Shown one piece after another: positions 48,822 to 58,658 of a stretch of 64,000 nucleotides of DNA (the first letter of the stretch is position 1; every line of letters starts with the position of its first letter). A program made the position numbers and the translations under genes. This stretch comes from Segatella oris (GTDB taxonomy: Bacteria > Bacteroidota > Bacteroidia > Bacteroidales > Bacteroidaceae). The notes under the pieces were generated by a model, which was not told the origin of the DNA, made no database searches, and saw only the letters and a list, made by a program, of their open reading frames with translations. The stretch lies in assembly GCF_900637655.1 (NCBI RefSeq), contig NZ_LR134384.1, positions 3,091,001 to 3,155,000 of the forward strand, written 5' to 3'.

Positions 48822-51611
48822 ATGAGAGTTATCGCACCAATTCTATGTAGGCGGATGCGTGTTTTTGTTTTGTTTATGGTCTTAGTATTGTGCCCTTGTG
48901 TTCAATTCTTGCGGGCCAGCACCACTGAAGAAAGCGTTTCATTGACGATTACAGACCGCGAAGGGCAGGCTTTGCCTTTTGCTTCAGTTATCGTGGAGAG
49001 TGCCGGTCTCACCTATACTGCCGATGCGCAAGGGCAACTTCGTCTCAAGTCGACCCTCTTCACAGGCAAGGGGACACGACTGACTGTGTCGTATTTGGGA
49101 AAAGCCACGCGCAGTTTGACCATTACGCAAGAGGCTGTTGCGAAGAATAAGAAGATAAACATAGCATTAGACGACAACAACCTCTATCTGAAAGGCGTTC
49201 AAGTGAATGCTACGCGCACGCCAAGACACAGCAACTCTTCAATGCTGATACAGCGAAACACGATTGACAACATCCAAGCTTACAGCATGGCCGACATCGT
49301 TCAGTCACTTCCGGGAAAGGCTATTCTCAATACCGACATGCACAATGCCAGCTTTCTGACTCTGCGCTCGGCATTGCAGGGAGACCTGCAGAACCCGCTC
49401 GATGCTTATTCGCGTAACAAGCTTAACGACTATGTGCGTAATGCTGCTTTCGGTATTGCCTATGTGGTGGACGGCACTCCTATCTCCAACAACACCAACA
49501 TGCAGCTTGACAGTTATGGTAAGTGGGGTGGGGTGAAGATGTTTAATCGCCGTTTCAATACCGATAATAATGAGAATGTGGGCAGTGGAAATGACCTGCG
49601 TTTAATTCCCGCATCATCTATAGAGAGTGTTGAAGTCATATCGGGTGTGGCTCCGGTAAAATATGGCGACCTGAGCAGTGGGGCTGTCATCATCAATCGT
49701 CGTGCCGGACTTACTCCTTTCTATGGCAGTGTAAAGGTGCAGTATGACATTTTCAATGCATCGTTGGGAAAGGGTTTCTCTCTCGGTGAACGTTGGGGAT
49801 TGCTTAATCTCAACGTAGACTATATGCACAGTACACGCGACCGACGCGACCGATTGAAGACCAATGCCAACATTGCTTTCAATGCCACGTGGACGCATAC
49901 ACTTAGTAGGGCCTTGGGTTGGAAGAACACAATCTCTGCTGATTTCTCCAAGAATATCGACGGACTGAAAAGTGATCCCGATGCAACACTCAATAGAACA
50001 CGAACCGACAGGCAGAACCTTCGCTTGGCTTTCCGCGGTGCACTTTCACCCCAGGAAAATGCTTTCATCGATGGTATAGACTATAATTTCTCGCTCTCTC
50101 TGTCGCATCAATACGACATGCACGAAGAGTTTATCGCTAACAACAGGCTTAATCTCATCACCGATGCCTATACTAACGGGCTGCACGAAACTGATGTTGC
50201 ACCACCTTATTATAATGCGCTTTTGGAGATTGATGGCAAACCTTTGGCGCTCTCGGGTAATATCGAAGCGCGTAGGACGCTGAAATGGGGACAATCCACA
50301 CATACGCTTAGTCTGGGTTTCTTCGCTCGTCATGAGTCCAATCATGGTCGGGGAAAGATTTTCAATGCTGAAACACCGTTCTATGATGGTGGGCAAGGTG
50401 GCCGCGGTGACCGTTCTTATAAGTATCGCAACCGCATCCAACTAAATCAATCAGGACTCTATGTGCAGGATAAATTCATGTTGTCTACAGCCCATGGAAC
50501 GCTTAGTACAACGGCAGGTGTGCGACTTGAATTCCAGAACCGACGCTTTGCAGCCAGTCCGCGCATCAATACGATGTGGGCCTTTGACAATGGGTTGAGC
50601 TTCAATGCAGCCTATGGTATCAGTTATAAGATACCCGCCACAGCTTATCTCTATCCCGAAAACGTGTATTTCGACCGTCTTGTGTACAGCAATTACAGCA
50701 ATAATGCCAAAGAACGACTGTTTTTATACAAGACAAAGGTCGTTGATCCCACCAATCCCAACCTGCGTTCTCCTTATACTCACAGCTTCGAATTGGGTAC
50801 AACATACGCCAAGTCCAACTTCAATACATCGCTGACAGGCTATCTGAAGATTGATCAGAGAGGCATAAGTTCAGAGGCTGTGCTCGATACTATGTGGGTT
50901 CAGCGCTATGAAACCGTATCTCAGCAGCCCAATCAGTGCCCCATTTATGCACCAAAGGGCGCTCCCGAGCTGATTATCGACTATTACTATACGCCTCGCA
51001 ACCAGCTTTACAGCCGTAATGCAGGCTTGGAATGGATTGGAGGTCTGCGCAATATCAAACCTATAGGATTGGATGTTAACTTCTCTATGGTTTATAATTA
51101 CAGCTTTTACTATCAGAAAGGGGAACGCATGGGCACAAGCATCGACCTTGATAAAGAGGCGGTTGCCGGTATCTATAAGCCAACGAAGAACAGTTCTAAC
51201 GAACTCATCTCAACCCTTAGTCTTACCAAGCAGATCCCTACTCTTGGCTTGATATTCAATCTGCGCTTGCAAAACTTCTGGTTCCGACACTTTAATCGTC
51301 ATGGCTTTGATATCTATCCTATCGGCTATATCGATCAGAATTTTCATCGTGTATATCTTGATGAAGAGCAGCGTAAAGACATTCGCTGGACTTATATCCG
51401 ACTGAAAGACAGTGAACCTGTAAATATCTCGCAGCCTATCATCATTCCCAACTGTCATCTTCGGGTGTCTAAGGAGATTGGAAAAAAACTGCGCCTTTCG
51501 TGCTATATCAATAATGTGTTCAACTATCGTCCTTGGATAGAACGTCAGGGTGACCGCATATACTTTAATCAACCGCCGACAGTGAGCATGGATGTCAGCT
51601 ATAAGTTCTGA
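48822..51611 (+). CDS. TonB-dependent outer-membrane receptor
   Basis: A 929-aa receptor. The signal peptide lies in residues 1-33 (start at Met1 or Met12). A CarboxypepD_reg beta-sandwich (about 38-115, ITDREGQALPFASVIVES) is followed by a plug domain (about 125-290: NTIDNIQAYSMADIVQSLPG, VEVISGVAPVKYGDLSSGAV) and a 22-strand barrel ending in an aromatic residue (MDVSYKF). It is not followed by a SusD gene. Instead it is followed by a DUF4876-like lipoprotein and a DUF6850-like barrel protein. It imports an unknown ligand; a small organic or metal complex is more likely than a long glycan, given the missing SusD. Confidence 0.92.
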   Translation: MRVIAPILCRRMRVFVLFMVLVLCPCVQFLRASTTEESVSLTITDREGQALPFASVIVESAGLTYTADAQGQLRLKSTLFTGKGTRLTVSYLGKATRSLTITQEAVAKNKKINIALDDNNLYLKGVQVNATRTPRHSNSSMLIQRNTIDNIQAYSMADIVQSLPGKAILNTDMHNASFLTLRSALQGDLQNPLDAYSRNKLNDYVRNAAFGIAYVVDGTPISNNTNMQLDSYGKWGGVKMFNRRFNTDNNENVGSGNDLRLIPASSIESVEVISGVAPVKYGDLSSGAVIINRRAGLTPFYGSVKVQYDIFNASLGKGFSLGERWGLLNLNVDYMHSTRDRRDRLKTNANIAFNATWTHTLSRALGWKNTISADFSKNIDGLKSDPDATLNRTRTDRQNLRLAFRGALSPQENAFIDGIDYNFSLSLSHQYDMHEEFIANNRLNLITDAYTNGLHETDVAPPYYNALLEIDGKPLALSGNIEARRTLKWGQSTHTLSLGFFARHESNHGRGKIFNAETPFYDGGQGGRGDRSYKYRNRIQLNQSGLYVQDKFMLSTAHGTLSTTAGVRLEFQNRRFAASPRINTMWAFDNGLSFNAAYGISYKIPATAYLYPENVYFDRLVYSNYSNNAKERLFLYKTKVVDPTNPNLRSPYTHSFELGTTYAKSNFNTSLTGYLKIDQRGISSEAVLDTMWVQRYETVSQQPNQCPIYAPKGAPELIIDYYYTPRNQLYSRNAGLEWIGGLRNIKPIGLDVNFSMVYNYSFYYQKGERMGTSIDLDKEAVAGIYKPTKNSSNELISTLSLTKQIPTLGLIFNLRLQNFWFRHFNRHGFDIYPIGYIDQNFHRVYLDEEQRKDIRWTYIRLKDSEPVNISQPIIIPNCHLRVSKEIGKKLRLSCYINNVFNYRPWIERQGDRIYFNQPPTVSMDVSYKF

Positions 51612-51663
51612 ATGACTACACGCTCTTCGTAAGCGATATAAACAATAACAATTCTATAATAAA

Positions 51664-53022
51664 ATGAAAACAACAAAACATTGGGGCAGCAACATTGCCC
51701 TGTTCATGGCGCTGATCATGACCGTTTTCTTCACTGCTTGCGGTGAAAATGACACTCCAGAAGTATCAAGTGCTTCGGTGAAATTGAATGTTAAGATTAA
51801 CAAGACTTTCGAAAAGGCTAAGACCAAGAAAGTGGTTATCACGTTGAAAAACACCAGTACAGGTAAGGAAACTACCTATGAGACCACACTCAATACCGAC
51901 ATGGTGCTGCCTAATCTGCCTGTAGACATGTATGACATAACGGCAACCTATACCATTCCTGCTAAAGAGTATACCGAAATAACAGGTGAGAAGACTCCCG
52001 AAGATGTGCTTTTCTCAGCAGCTGCAACGGGCATACAGCTTCAACCAAATAAAGAAAAGGAAATAAACTTGGAGTTGACAACCTCTACTACGAATGATTT
52101 TGTCATTAAAACGATTTACTATGCAGGGTCAGACAATAAGAAAGCTGCAGGCGAAAATGATTGCTTTGTAGAGATTTATAACAACTCTGCAAAGACGCTT
52201 TATGCTGATGGTTTGTGCTTTGCCCTCACAACGATGAACCGATATGGCTATATGGCAGATGGTACTTGGCATAAGTATGCAAGGCCTACGAAGTTCTATT
52301 TTACTTCTAAAGGTACCTACGATTGGAGCAAATCAGAAGGTATGGCTGACCCAGCAGGAGCCAATGACAAGTATGTTTATGGCAATGTTGTCATCATGGT
52401 GCCCGGTTCGGGTAAGGAACATCCCGTTAAACCAGGTGAAAGTTTCATCATTGCTCCTTTTGCCCAGAACTATAAGCAGACTTTCACAACGCAGAAAGGT
52501 GATAAAGTTACTCCCGAATGGCCCGACTCTACACTCGACTTGAGCAAGGCAGAGTTTGATGTGGTGTACCCTGGATACGAGCAGTTGGATAACAAGAATG
52601 CTGCCAATATGGTGCTGATACAGAAAGGAAATAACCGCTATATGAGAATGTCACGCAATGGTAAAGAGGGGTATGTCATCTTCCGTCATCCTTCACCAGC
52701 TACCTTACCGGCATATCAGTATCCATATAAAGATTTGAAGTATTCTGATAAAACGGTCTATACTCAAATTCCAATAGCTTCTGTTATTGATGCTGTTGAG
52801 GTTATTAATCCTAATGCAGATGGCTATGTTTCACCAAAGGCTTTCCCGAAATCGCTTGATGCAAGCTACACATTCTCTAAGCCCGATTATAGCTTCCGCT
52901 GTGTTTCTCGCAAGGTGAGCCGTACAGAAAATGGTCGCATCATACTGCAAGACCTCAACAACTCTGCAATCGACTTTGTAGAGATGATCCCTAATCCAAA
53001 GGCTTTTGCCCCGAGCAAGTAA
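51664..53022 (+). CDS. DUF4876-like lipoprotein, TonB-receptor partner
   Basis: A 452-aa secreted lipoprotein whose signal ends TVFFTAC. Residues 35-140 resemble an Ig-like or prealbumin-like beta-sandwich (VVITLKNTSTGKETTYETTL). Residues 150-450 contain NDFVIKTIYYAGSD and DCFVEIYNNSAKTLYADGLC, which look like a lamin-tail-type beta-sandwich with inserts. It fits the Bacteroidota family DUF4876. Spacing and order suggest that it is a surface ligand-binding partner of the receptor, like SusD in function but unrelated in fold; this is inference. Confidence 0.75.
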   Translation: MKTTKHWGSNIALFMALIMTVFFTACGENDTPEVSSASVKLNVKINKTFEKAKTKKVVITLKNTSTGKETTYETTLNTDMVLPNLPVDMYDITATYTIPAKEYTEITGEKTPEDVLFSAAATGIQLQPNKEKEINLELTTSTTNDFVIKTIYYAGSDNKKAAGENDCFVEIYNNSAKTLYADGLCFALTTMNRYGYMADGTWHKYARPTKFYFTSKGTYDWSKSEGMADPAGANDKYVYGNVVIMVPGSGKEHPVKPGESFIIAPFAQNYKQTFTTQKGDKVTPEWPDSTLDLSKAEFDVVYPGYEQLDNKNAANMVLIQKGNNRYMRMSRNGKEGYVIFRHPSPATLPAYQYPYKDLKYSDKTVYTQIPIASVIDAVEVINPNADGYVSPKAFPKSLDASYTFSKPDYSFRCVSRKVSRTENGRIILQDLNNSAIDFVEMIPNPKAFAPSK

Positions 53023-53043
53023 AGTCTGAGGCTATGAATTTCA

Positions 53044-53072
53044 GCCTGCCTGCGCTTATGATGCGGGCAGGC
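53044..53072 (+). promoter_or_regulatory. Hairpin between DUF4876-like and DUF6850-like genes
   Basis: GCCTGCC pairs with GGCAGGC and the stem extends by three more pairs; no strong T-run follows. It could attenuate expression of the third gene or stabilise the mRNA of the first two. Confidence 0.5.
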
Positions 53073-53193
53073 GAAATATTGTTTAAGACAGTTTTTATAA
53101 TCAACTAAATTGTATTGAAAGGCTGCTTAGTAGCTTTTAGGTAGCAGGAATTTTCAGAAACAGTCTTGATTTATAAAGAACAACCCCATTAAT

Positions 53194-54714
53194 ATGCACG
53201 TACGTATACTCTTTTCTTGTCTCTTGTGTGGGCTTTTCTCCATTGCACACGCCCAAGATTCGCTCACGCGTTTTGCCGTTCCGACTTCTCAAGAATGGCA
53301 ACTGCACCACCGGATCATAGCTTCACCCTTAGGTGTTTACTTGCTTCCTGCTTGTAACTATGGTTATACCTCGGTGGCTTTCACGCAAGCGCAAGGTGCT
53401 TTGGCGCGCATTCAGACACCCGAAAAAGATACGAACGTGAGACTTTCGTCCATGGGATTGTATACTTCTGAACGTTGGCGACTCTATGGGGAGTTTGCTT
53501 ACGACCGACAATTTGCCGACAGTGTAGGGTGGTTACTTAGTGAAATGCCGCGTAACGGAATGCCCTATTATTTTGCATCTCCACGTAAAGGCAATTGGCA
53601 GAATGAGACCTATCTGCTGAAAGGAGTAGCCGGTTATAAGCTTTCACGCCTGTTTGCTATTGGTGCTGGCTTGCAGATAAGGTATCACAAGGGGGCACGC
53701 AGCAACGATCCGCGCCCTTCTGCCGAAAGTTTTAATTCGCGTTATCACCTTAATGTCGACCTAAATCTTGCTCCTGTACATATTGCTGTGGGAGCGGGAA
53801 TGGTCTATGGCACGAGCGATAACAACCTTATCTACGTCAATGAGAGCAATGATCGCATTGACCGTCTTGACTTCATGGCCTATGAACTGATGGGATTTGG
53901 CATGCATCGGAAAACAGGTAAGCTGCAAAATCGTGAGATGCAAACCAATACTTACGGACATGAACTGGCTCTGCAAGCCTATCTTCATGTAGACAGTACT
54001 ATGCTCTGGGTACGCGCAACATATCTGTCACAACGCGACAGCATACGCCGAAGCAGAGTTACTAACGTGTCGGCTAATCTTCTTTCCACCTATAATCTCC
54101 GTCAAACGAATGTTCTCTTGGGCATAACTCATCCTTTCTCACGTGTTCTTCACCTGCAGGCTACAGCTTATGCTGACTTTACTAAAGGCTGGGATAGGTT
54201 GGATAATATTCTTGGTGGGCAGAAAAATTATGTTTATTCTCATCGCAACATCGGGATGAATGCATTGCTCTATCATCGCTTTTCCTCAGAACGACTCGAT
54301 CTTTATAGTTTAAATTTCGGTGCAGAGCATGAAAAACGACAAGACGGTGCTACGCAGCATGTTTTTCTTCGAGATGCTTTTCATATGGTTGCAGCCTATC
54401 GTTCACAGCGTCCTTTGCCTCGTGCTTTCGCCTTTTTCTATGGTGCAAGTCAGGCTTTCACCTTACCTTCGGCTTCGTTGAACTATCCTTCAACACAGGA
54501 AAATGTGTTTTCAACCCAGCTGGCACGTCCCTTGCAACGTTTCTATGCCACATCAACGGCTTGCACTCGCATTGATATTGGTGCCGTGAAACGCTTTTCC
54601 CACTATTGTTTGACGCTTTCCATGGCCTATCAGCTGTCCTATGCACTCAAGGCACAACCTACCATTCACGGTACGCGCCAATACTTTGAGGCTGCAATAG
54701 GATTGGCTTTTTAA
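53194..54714 (+). CDS. DUF6850-like outer-membrane beta-barrel protein
   Basis: A 506-aa protein with a signal peptide (residues 1-20, ending AHAQ). The mature protein is a run of amphipathic beta-strands with alternating aromatic residues (SSMGLYTSERWRLYGEFAYD, RYHLNVDLNLAPVHIAVGAG) and ends in a barrel-type last strand (YFEAAIGLAF). This suggests an outer-membrane barrel. I assign it to DUF6850 from its order after the DUF4876-like gene; the function is unknown. Confidence 0.72.
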   Translation: MHVRILFSCLLCGLFSIAHAQDSLTRFAVPTSQEWQLHHRIIASPLGVYLLPACNYGYTSVAFTQAQGALARIQTPEKDTNVRLSSMGLYTSERWRLYGEFAYDRQFADSVGWLLSEMPRNGMPYYFASPRKGNWQNETYLLKGVAGYKLSRLFAIGAGLQIRYHKGARSNDPRPSAESFNSRYHLNVDLNLAPVHIAVGAGMVYGTSDNNLIYVNESNDRIDRLDFMAYELMGFGMHRKTGKLQNREMQTNTYGHELALQAYLHVDSTMLWVRATYLSQRDSIRRSRVTNVSANLLSTYNLRQTNVLLGITHPFSRVLHLQATAYADFTKGWDRLDNILGGQKNYVYSHRNIGMNALLYHRFSSERLDLYSLNFGAEHEKRQDGATQHVFLRDAFHMVAAYRSQRPLPRAFAFFYGASQAFTLPSASLNYPSTQENVFSTQLARPLQRFYATSTACTRIDIGAVKRFSHYCLTLSMAYQLSYALKAQPTIHGTRQYFEAAIGLAF

Positions 54715-55003
54715 TGGTTTGAATGTAGGCCTTCATGTAGATTGGGGTATTCAATCTTTATGCATTGGTCCTTTATTTGTGAAGCTATCTGCACTTTCAG
54801 ACTACTTCTCTTATAGTAAGGTGGAACTTGTTGTGGTAAGCCATCTTCTTTCTTTTCACTTCAAAGAGCTGTGGAAAGTGTTTTTATCCATTATTTCTCT
54901 CGTTTGCTTTTAATCTATAACTTGTTTCGTTGATATATGTCAATAAAAACAGTTGTTTGCGCAAACAAAGTTATAAATTCTTGTTGCTTCAATCTTTTCA
55001 GCG
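54715..55003. other. Intergenic region with a perfect palindrome
   Basis: Contains the 16-bp palindrome at 54953-54968, then the promoter of the next gene. A short open frame starting near 54719 is not supported by codon use or context. Confidence 0.5.
54953..54968. promoter_or_regulatory. Perfect 16-bp palindrome, candidate operator
   Basis: TTGTTTGCGCAAACAA, about 36 bp before the -7 box of the downstream gene. The symmetry suggests a site for a dimeric regulator; no regulator gene is adjacent. Confidence 0.6.
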
Positions 55004-55011
55004 TATCTTTG
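55004..55011 (+). promoter_or_regulatory. Promoter of the small secreted protein gene
   Basis: -7 box TATCTTTG with a -33-type TTG at 54981, 20 bp before the box. The leader is about 100 nt. Confidence 0.6.
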
Positions 55012-55114
55012 CAATGTCTTAAAGAAAGAATAAGATATTAGGATAATATAAATTAGGTATAACAGAACCCAGAAATGAAATAGGGGTTCACAAAAGATGA
55101 AAGGTAAAAAGATT

Positions 55115-55477
55115 ATGAAAAAGATGTTTTTGACACTCGTTGCAGTTATGAGTATGACAATGGCTTTTGCTGAAGGTGAGAATACAGTGGCAACAAATAC
55201 AGTTGCAGCTTACAATATGACAGTCAATTACAGCAAGCTTGCAGAGGCACTTGGTCTGTCAATGGATCAGCTTGAGAGCGTAGAAGATGTTCATAAGACA
55301 TTCTGCATTGAAATGATGAATGCAGCTAATGCTCCTAAGGATGAGCGTAAGAACATGGTTGACAAGGCTATTGAAAAGAACCTCAAGTATATGCACTATA
55401 TTCTGAACAACAGCCAGTACAGCAAGTATCTTCTGTTGCTCAACACCACAATGAACAATCGTGGACTCAATAAGTAA
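55115..55477 (+). CDS. Small secreted protein of unknown function
   Basis: About 120 aa from the ATG at 55115; an earlier in-frame ATG at 55097 is less likely. The signal peptide is residues 1-19 (MKKMFLTLVAVMSMTMAFAE). The mature part is helical and charged (LAEALGLSMDQLESVEDVH, DKAIEKNLKYMHYILNNSQYSKYLLLLNTTMNNRGL). No family recognised. A strong promoter, a long leader, a palindrome upstream and a terminator downstream suggest an abundant and regulated periplasmic protein. Confidence 0.75.
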   Translation: MKKMFLTLVAVMSMTMAFAEGENTVATNTVAAYNMTVNYSKLAEALGLSMDQLESVEDVHKTFCIEMMNAANAPKDERKNMVDKAIEKNLKYMHYILNNSQYSKYLLLLNTTMNNRGLNK

Positions 55478-55504
55478 ATCGCATTTAAGAGAGAGAAATA
55501 TGAT

Positions 55505-55548
55505 AGAGCTGGATGTCTGGTAAAACAGATGTTCAGCTCTTTTGTTTT
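55505..55548 (+). terminator. Terminator after the small secreted protein gene
   Basis: AGAGCTG...TCTG pairs with CAGA...CAGCTCT, followed by TTTTGTTTT. Confidence 0.85.
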
Positions 55549-55787
55549 ATGATATTTCTTAAAGCAATCCGCTTGGGGGAAGTTCTCCATGTAGCTGTTG
55601 ATTGGCAAAGCAAGCATTGCAACAGCCATTGGCTTTTTCTTTCCTGTGCGAACACTATGGAAGGTTTGTATTTGATGCTGTAGTTGTTTCTTCAAATGCT
55701 ATCTTCAATTTCATGAAAGAGTGGGCCAGTAATCCCCTATACTGCCCCCACATTCTCCATTCTTTATAGCATAACGCTACGGCTTGC
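55549..55787. other. Convergent intergenic stretch
   Basis: Lies between the terminator of the small secreted protein gene and the stop of the LtaS-like gene. Nothing recognised. Confidence 0.45.
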
Positions 55788-57863
55788 CTATTTTGCTTTT
55801 ACATACAAATTGGTATATTGGTAATAGGCTTGTGCTTTGCGAACGAGCTTTTCATCTGTCTTTCTGGCGGGTTGCTCGTCATAAGTGCCGTCTTGTAATG
55901 GTTGCAAGGTATATTGCTGAACGTTGCGGACGGGTGAGAGCACTGTCAGTCGATTGCCTTCCATATAGCCTAAGTCTTGGTAGGTTGCCATGAATGCCCG
56001 AGGATGATAGGTCGGAGCAAGAATATCCTGTCCTGTGAAACTTACGCTGCTGCGTAGGTTGAGCAGTGAGAGAACAGTAGGCATCAAGTCAATTTGAGAA
56101 CAGATTTTCTCAATCTTCCCTTGTTGTATGATTTCCGGTGCATAGACAAGGCACGGGATGTGATAGCGGTCTATAGGCAATGAGGTTTTTCCTGCACTGG
56201 AGGCGCAGTGGTCAGCAATGACAATGAAGACAGTGTTCTTAAACCATACTTTCTTTTTTGCATCATCAATGAACTTACCAATCGCATAATCCGTATATTT
56301 AACAGCGGCTTCCCGCGTGTTAGGATCACCATTCACTGTTATTTTCCCAGCGGGGTAGGTGTAGGGGCGATGGTTGCTGGTAGTCATAATCTGTGCAAAG
56401 AAAGGATGTCCCGACTTGTTATTTGTATCGAACACCTGCAGGCTTTTCCTGAATATATCTTCATCACAGACACCCCATATATTTGCGAAAGTCACTTGGT
56501 TGTCAGGGATATTTTTCCTATCAATTACCTCATAACCGTTATGACTGAAGAAGTCGCCCATATTGTCAAAATAGCTGTCTCCACCATAGATGAACTGCGA
56601 TTTGTAGCCTAAACGCGATAATACACTCCCAACAGACAGGTTGCCCATTCTGTTGGCCTTTCGCTTAATAATACTCTCTCCGGCACTCGGTGGCAGACAA
56701 AGAGACAGGGCTTCCAACCCTCTGACCGTCCTGTTACCTGCAGCAAAGAGGCTGTCGAAGACAAGACTCTCCTGCATGAGTCTGTCAAGTCGTGGTGTAA
56801 GGTTCTGCTTGTTTCCATACCGTGTGAGGAAATCTGCGCTGAGACTTTCTACTGTGATGAGAACAATGTTTGGCCGATTTTCTGCAAGACTGTCGCCTAT
56901 GTTCTTCTTGCCATCCTTGTTCAGTCCGCTCAGTTGCCGGTACATACTTATACATTCCTGCTTTGGCAGCATGGCATAGAACTGATCATATGCCAGCTTA
57001 TTGCTTTGGAAAGCGATGACGAAATCGCATGCTCCGTTCTGTTCTAATTGCGTAACGTATTGATTATCGCTCTTGAGGGAGTGTGTCTCCCATAAGATGA
57101 AGTATGCACTTGTTGCAAGAACAGCGTATAAGAAAAGGTGTATGATGAGCATCTTTACACCATAAAGCTTTGTGATATTAAATCTGTAATGGCGCGACTG
57201 CAGGAAGATGAGGCCAACGGTGAGGAGTAGTGTCATGCCAATCATGGGGATAATGGCATACGACTCCATGATGTTTCCTATTACTTCGTGGGTATAGACC
57301 AAATAATCTACCGCAATGAAGTTGTATCTCACTCCAAACTCACCCCAGAAAATGTATTCTCCCGCAGTGACACATAGAAACAGAAAGACATAGACTGCCC
57401 AGGTAAGATAGAGTGAAACTCTTCGCCAGGTCTCCCTTATCTTCGGAAAGAAGAAGCGCATGGAGAAGCTGAACAGCTTCCAACCCAAGAAAATCCGGGC
57501 AATTGTTGGTGCACCACCTCCATACTCATGAAAGATAGTGTGGAAGAACAGCACGTAGGCGAATGATGCAATCAGTAGGATCTCTATCATCCATCCTATG
57601 ATGCGATGATACTTTCGTTCGTTCAGTCCAAGATAGATAATCAGTAATGGCAGAGCGAGTAAGATAGCCATGCAGAAGTCGGAAACAATACCGATGCTTA
57701 ATAATCTGACTATCTCTCCCAAGGAGAAAGACGCATCTCCGGGAGTAGCGTGCATAAGAATGATACGCAGGATGAGTCCAATGATGATATATAACTTTAG
57801 AAATCGGGTTCCAATGAGGTAAATAGGATTTCTGTAAATCAATTTTTTATCGTTCATATTCAT
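55788..57863 (-). CDS. LtaS-like sulfatase-family membrane protein (phosphoglycerol/phosphoethanolamine transferase type)
   Basis: A 691-aa inner-membrane protein; starts at 57863 or 57857 are both possible, and the promoter lies 11 nt upstream of the first. About five transmembrane helices (residues 15-275) precede a periplasmic sulfatase-fold domain (about 330-640). Visible motifs are NIVLITVESLSADFL, the nucleophile region AGNRTVRGLEALSLCLPP, FIYGGDSYFDNMGDFF, QIMTTSNHRPYTYP and VIADHCASSAGK. Members transfer phosphoglycerol or phosphoethanolamine to envelope glycans. Which acceptor is used here is unknown. Confidence 0.88.
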   Translation of the reverse strand: MNMNDKKLIYRNPIYLIGTRFLKLYIIIGLILRIILMHATPGDASFSLGEIVRLLSIGIVSDFCMAILLALPLLIIYLGLNERKYHRIIGWMIEILLIASFAYVLFFHTIFHEYGGGAPTIARIFLGWKLFSFSMRFFFPKIRETWRRVSLYLTWAVYVFLFLCVTAGEYIFWGEFGVRYNFIAVDYLVYTHEVIGNIMESYAIIPMIGMTLLLTVGLIFLQSRHYRFNITKLYGVKMLIIHLFLYAVLATSAYFILWETHSLKSDNQYVTQLEQNGACDFVIAFQSNKLAYDQFYAMLPKQECISMYRQLSGLNKDGKKNIGDSLAENRPNIVLITVESLSADFLTRYGNKQNLTPRLDRLMQESLVFDSLFAAGNRTVRGLEALSLCLPPSAGESIIKRKANRMGNLSVGSVLSRLGYKSQFIYGGDSYFDNMGDFFSHNGYEVIDRKNIPDNQVTFANIWGVCDEDIFRKSLQVFDTNNKSGHPFFAQIMTTSNHRPYTYPAGKITVNGDPNTREAAVKYTDYAIGKFIDDAKKKVWFKNTVFIVIADHCASSAGKTSLPIDRYHIPCLVYAPEIIQQGKIEKICSQIDLMPTVLSLLNLRSSVSFTGQDILAPTYHPRAFMATYQDLGYMEGNRLTVLSPVRNVQQYTLQPLQDGTYDEQPARKTDEKLVRKAQAYYQYTNLYVKAK

Positions 57864-57874
57864 TTGCTTTGTTG

Positions 57875-57882
57875 CAAACTTA
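57875..57882 (-). promoter_or_regulatory. Promoter of the LtaS-like gene
   Basis: Minus-strand -7 box TAAGTTTG only 11 nt from the ATG at 57863, giving a very short leader. Confidence 0.5.
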
Positions 57883-58073
57883 CATAAAATTTTAGAAACC
57901 CGCAACAATCAAACTAAGATAATCTTTCTTTTCTTTTAGAAAGAATGTTGAATGTAAGAATGCACATCAAAAATTACAGAGTGCACGGTCATAAGTCTGA
58001 TAAACTTACCGAGCAGCATAGAAATAATCATAAAATTAAAAGTATATATGTTGTTCATATAGAGAAAATTAAT

Positions 58074-58081
58074 TATTTTTG
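58074..58081 (+). promoter_or_regulatory. Promoter of the small membrane protein pair
   Basis: -7 box TATTTTTG, leader about 25 nt to the ATG at 58113. Confidence 0.55.
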
Positions 58082-58112
58082 TAGCCTATATTCTTAAAAA
58101 TAATACATTGAA

Positions 58113-58637
58113 ATGGAAGAAAATCTTGTTTCAAGACATGTGTTAGACGCAAGTCATTATGAGGGAAAGGGAAAGTGGAAAGGTGTAATACAAGGTTGGA
58201 TTGTATTTCTGGTTATATTCATAGCCACGCTTATTCCTGCTGTTCGGCAGGCGCTGCTTGGTTTTGCTGACTCGGTAAAGAGTGTAGAATGGGTCGTAAC
58301 GTCTGTTCATTTCTTGCTTAATGGCTTTTGGATTATAGCTGTTTTTATGGCAATTGGCACACTCATGAAATGGAGAGAAAAACAGCCATTCGAAGAGATT
58401 TGCATCTATGAAGACGGCATTGGCTTTGTTACGGTGTTGGGAAGACAAGAGAAAGTAAACTTCGATCAGGTGTATGTGCACTATGGTGCTTATCAGAAGA
58501 GTGTCTATATTGATTGTGCCCTGCTTGGGATCTCGGCCAAGAATATTCCATGGAATTATTTCTCACAGTCTGATGTCCTGCACAAGAACCTTCAGCGTTA
58601 TGCAAATTGGAATATTGGTAAATACAAGAAAAAGTAA
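58113..58637 (+). CDS. Small membrane protein with PH-like tail, function unknown
   Basis: A 174-aa protein with two transmembrane helices (residues 26-50 and 62-86) and a C-terminal beta-rich part (EICIYEDGIGFVTVLGRQEKVNFDQVYVHYG) of bacterial-PH-like type, ending basic. The layout resembles the N-terminal part of the frameshifted gene at 28034-28666, though sequence similarity is low by eye. It is cotranscribed with the next gene (21-bp gap). Confidence 0.65.
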   Translation: MEENLVSRHVLDASHYEGKGKWKGVIQGWIVFLVIFIATLIPAVRQALLGFADSVKSVEWVVTSVHFLLNGFWIIAVFMAIGTLMKWREKQPFEEICIYEDGIGFVTVLGRQEKVNFDQVYVHYGAYQKSVYIDCALLGISAKNIPWNYFSQSDVLHKNLQRYANWNIGKYKKK

Positions 58638-58658
58638 ATGAATTAAAGTAAATTGTCA

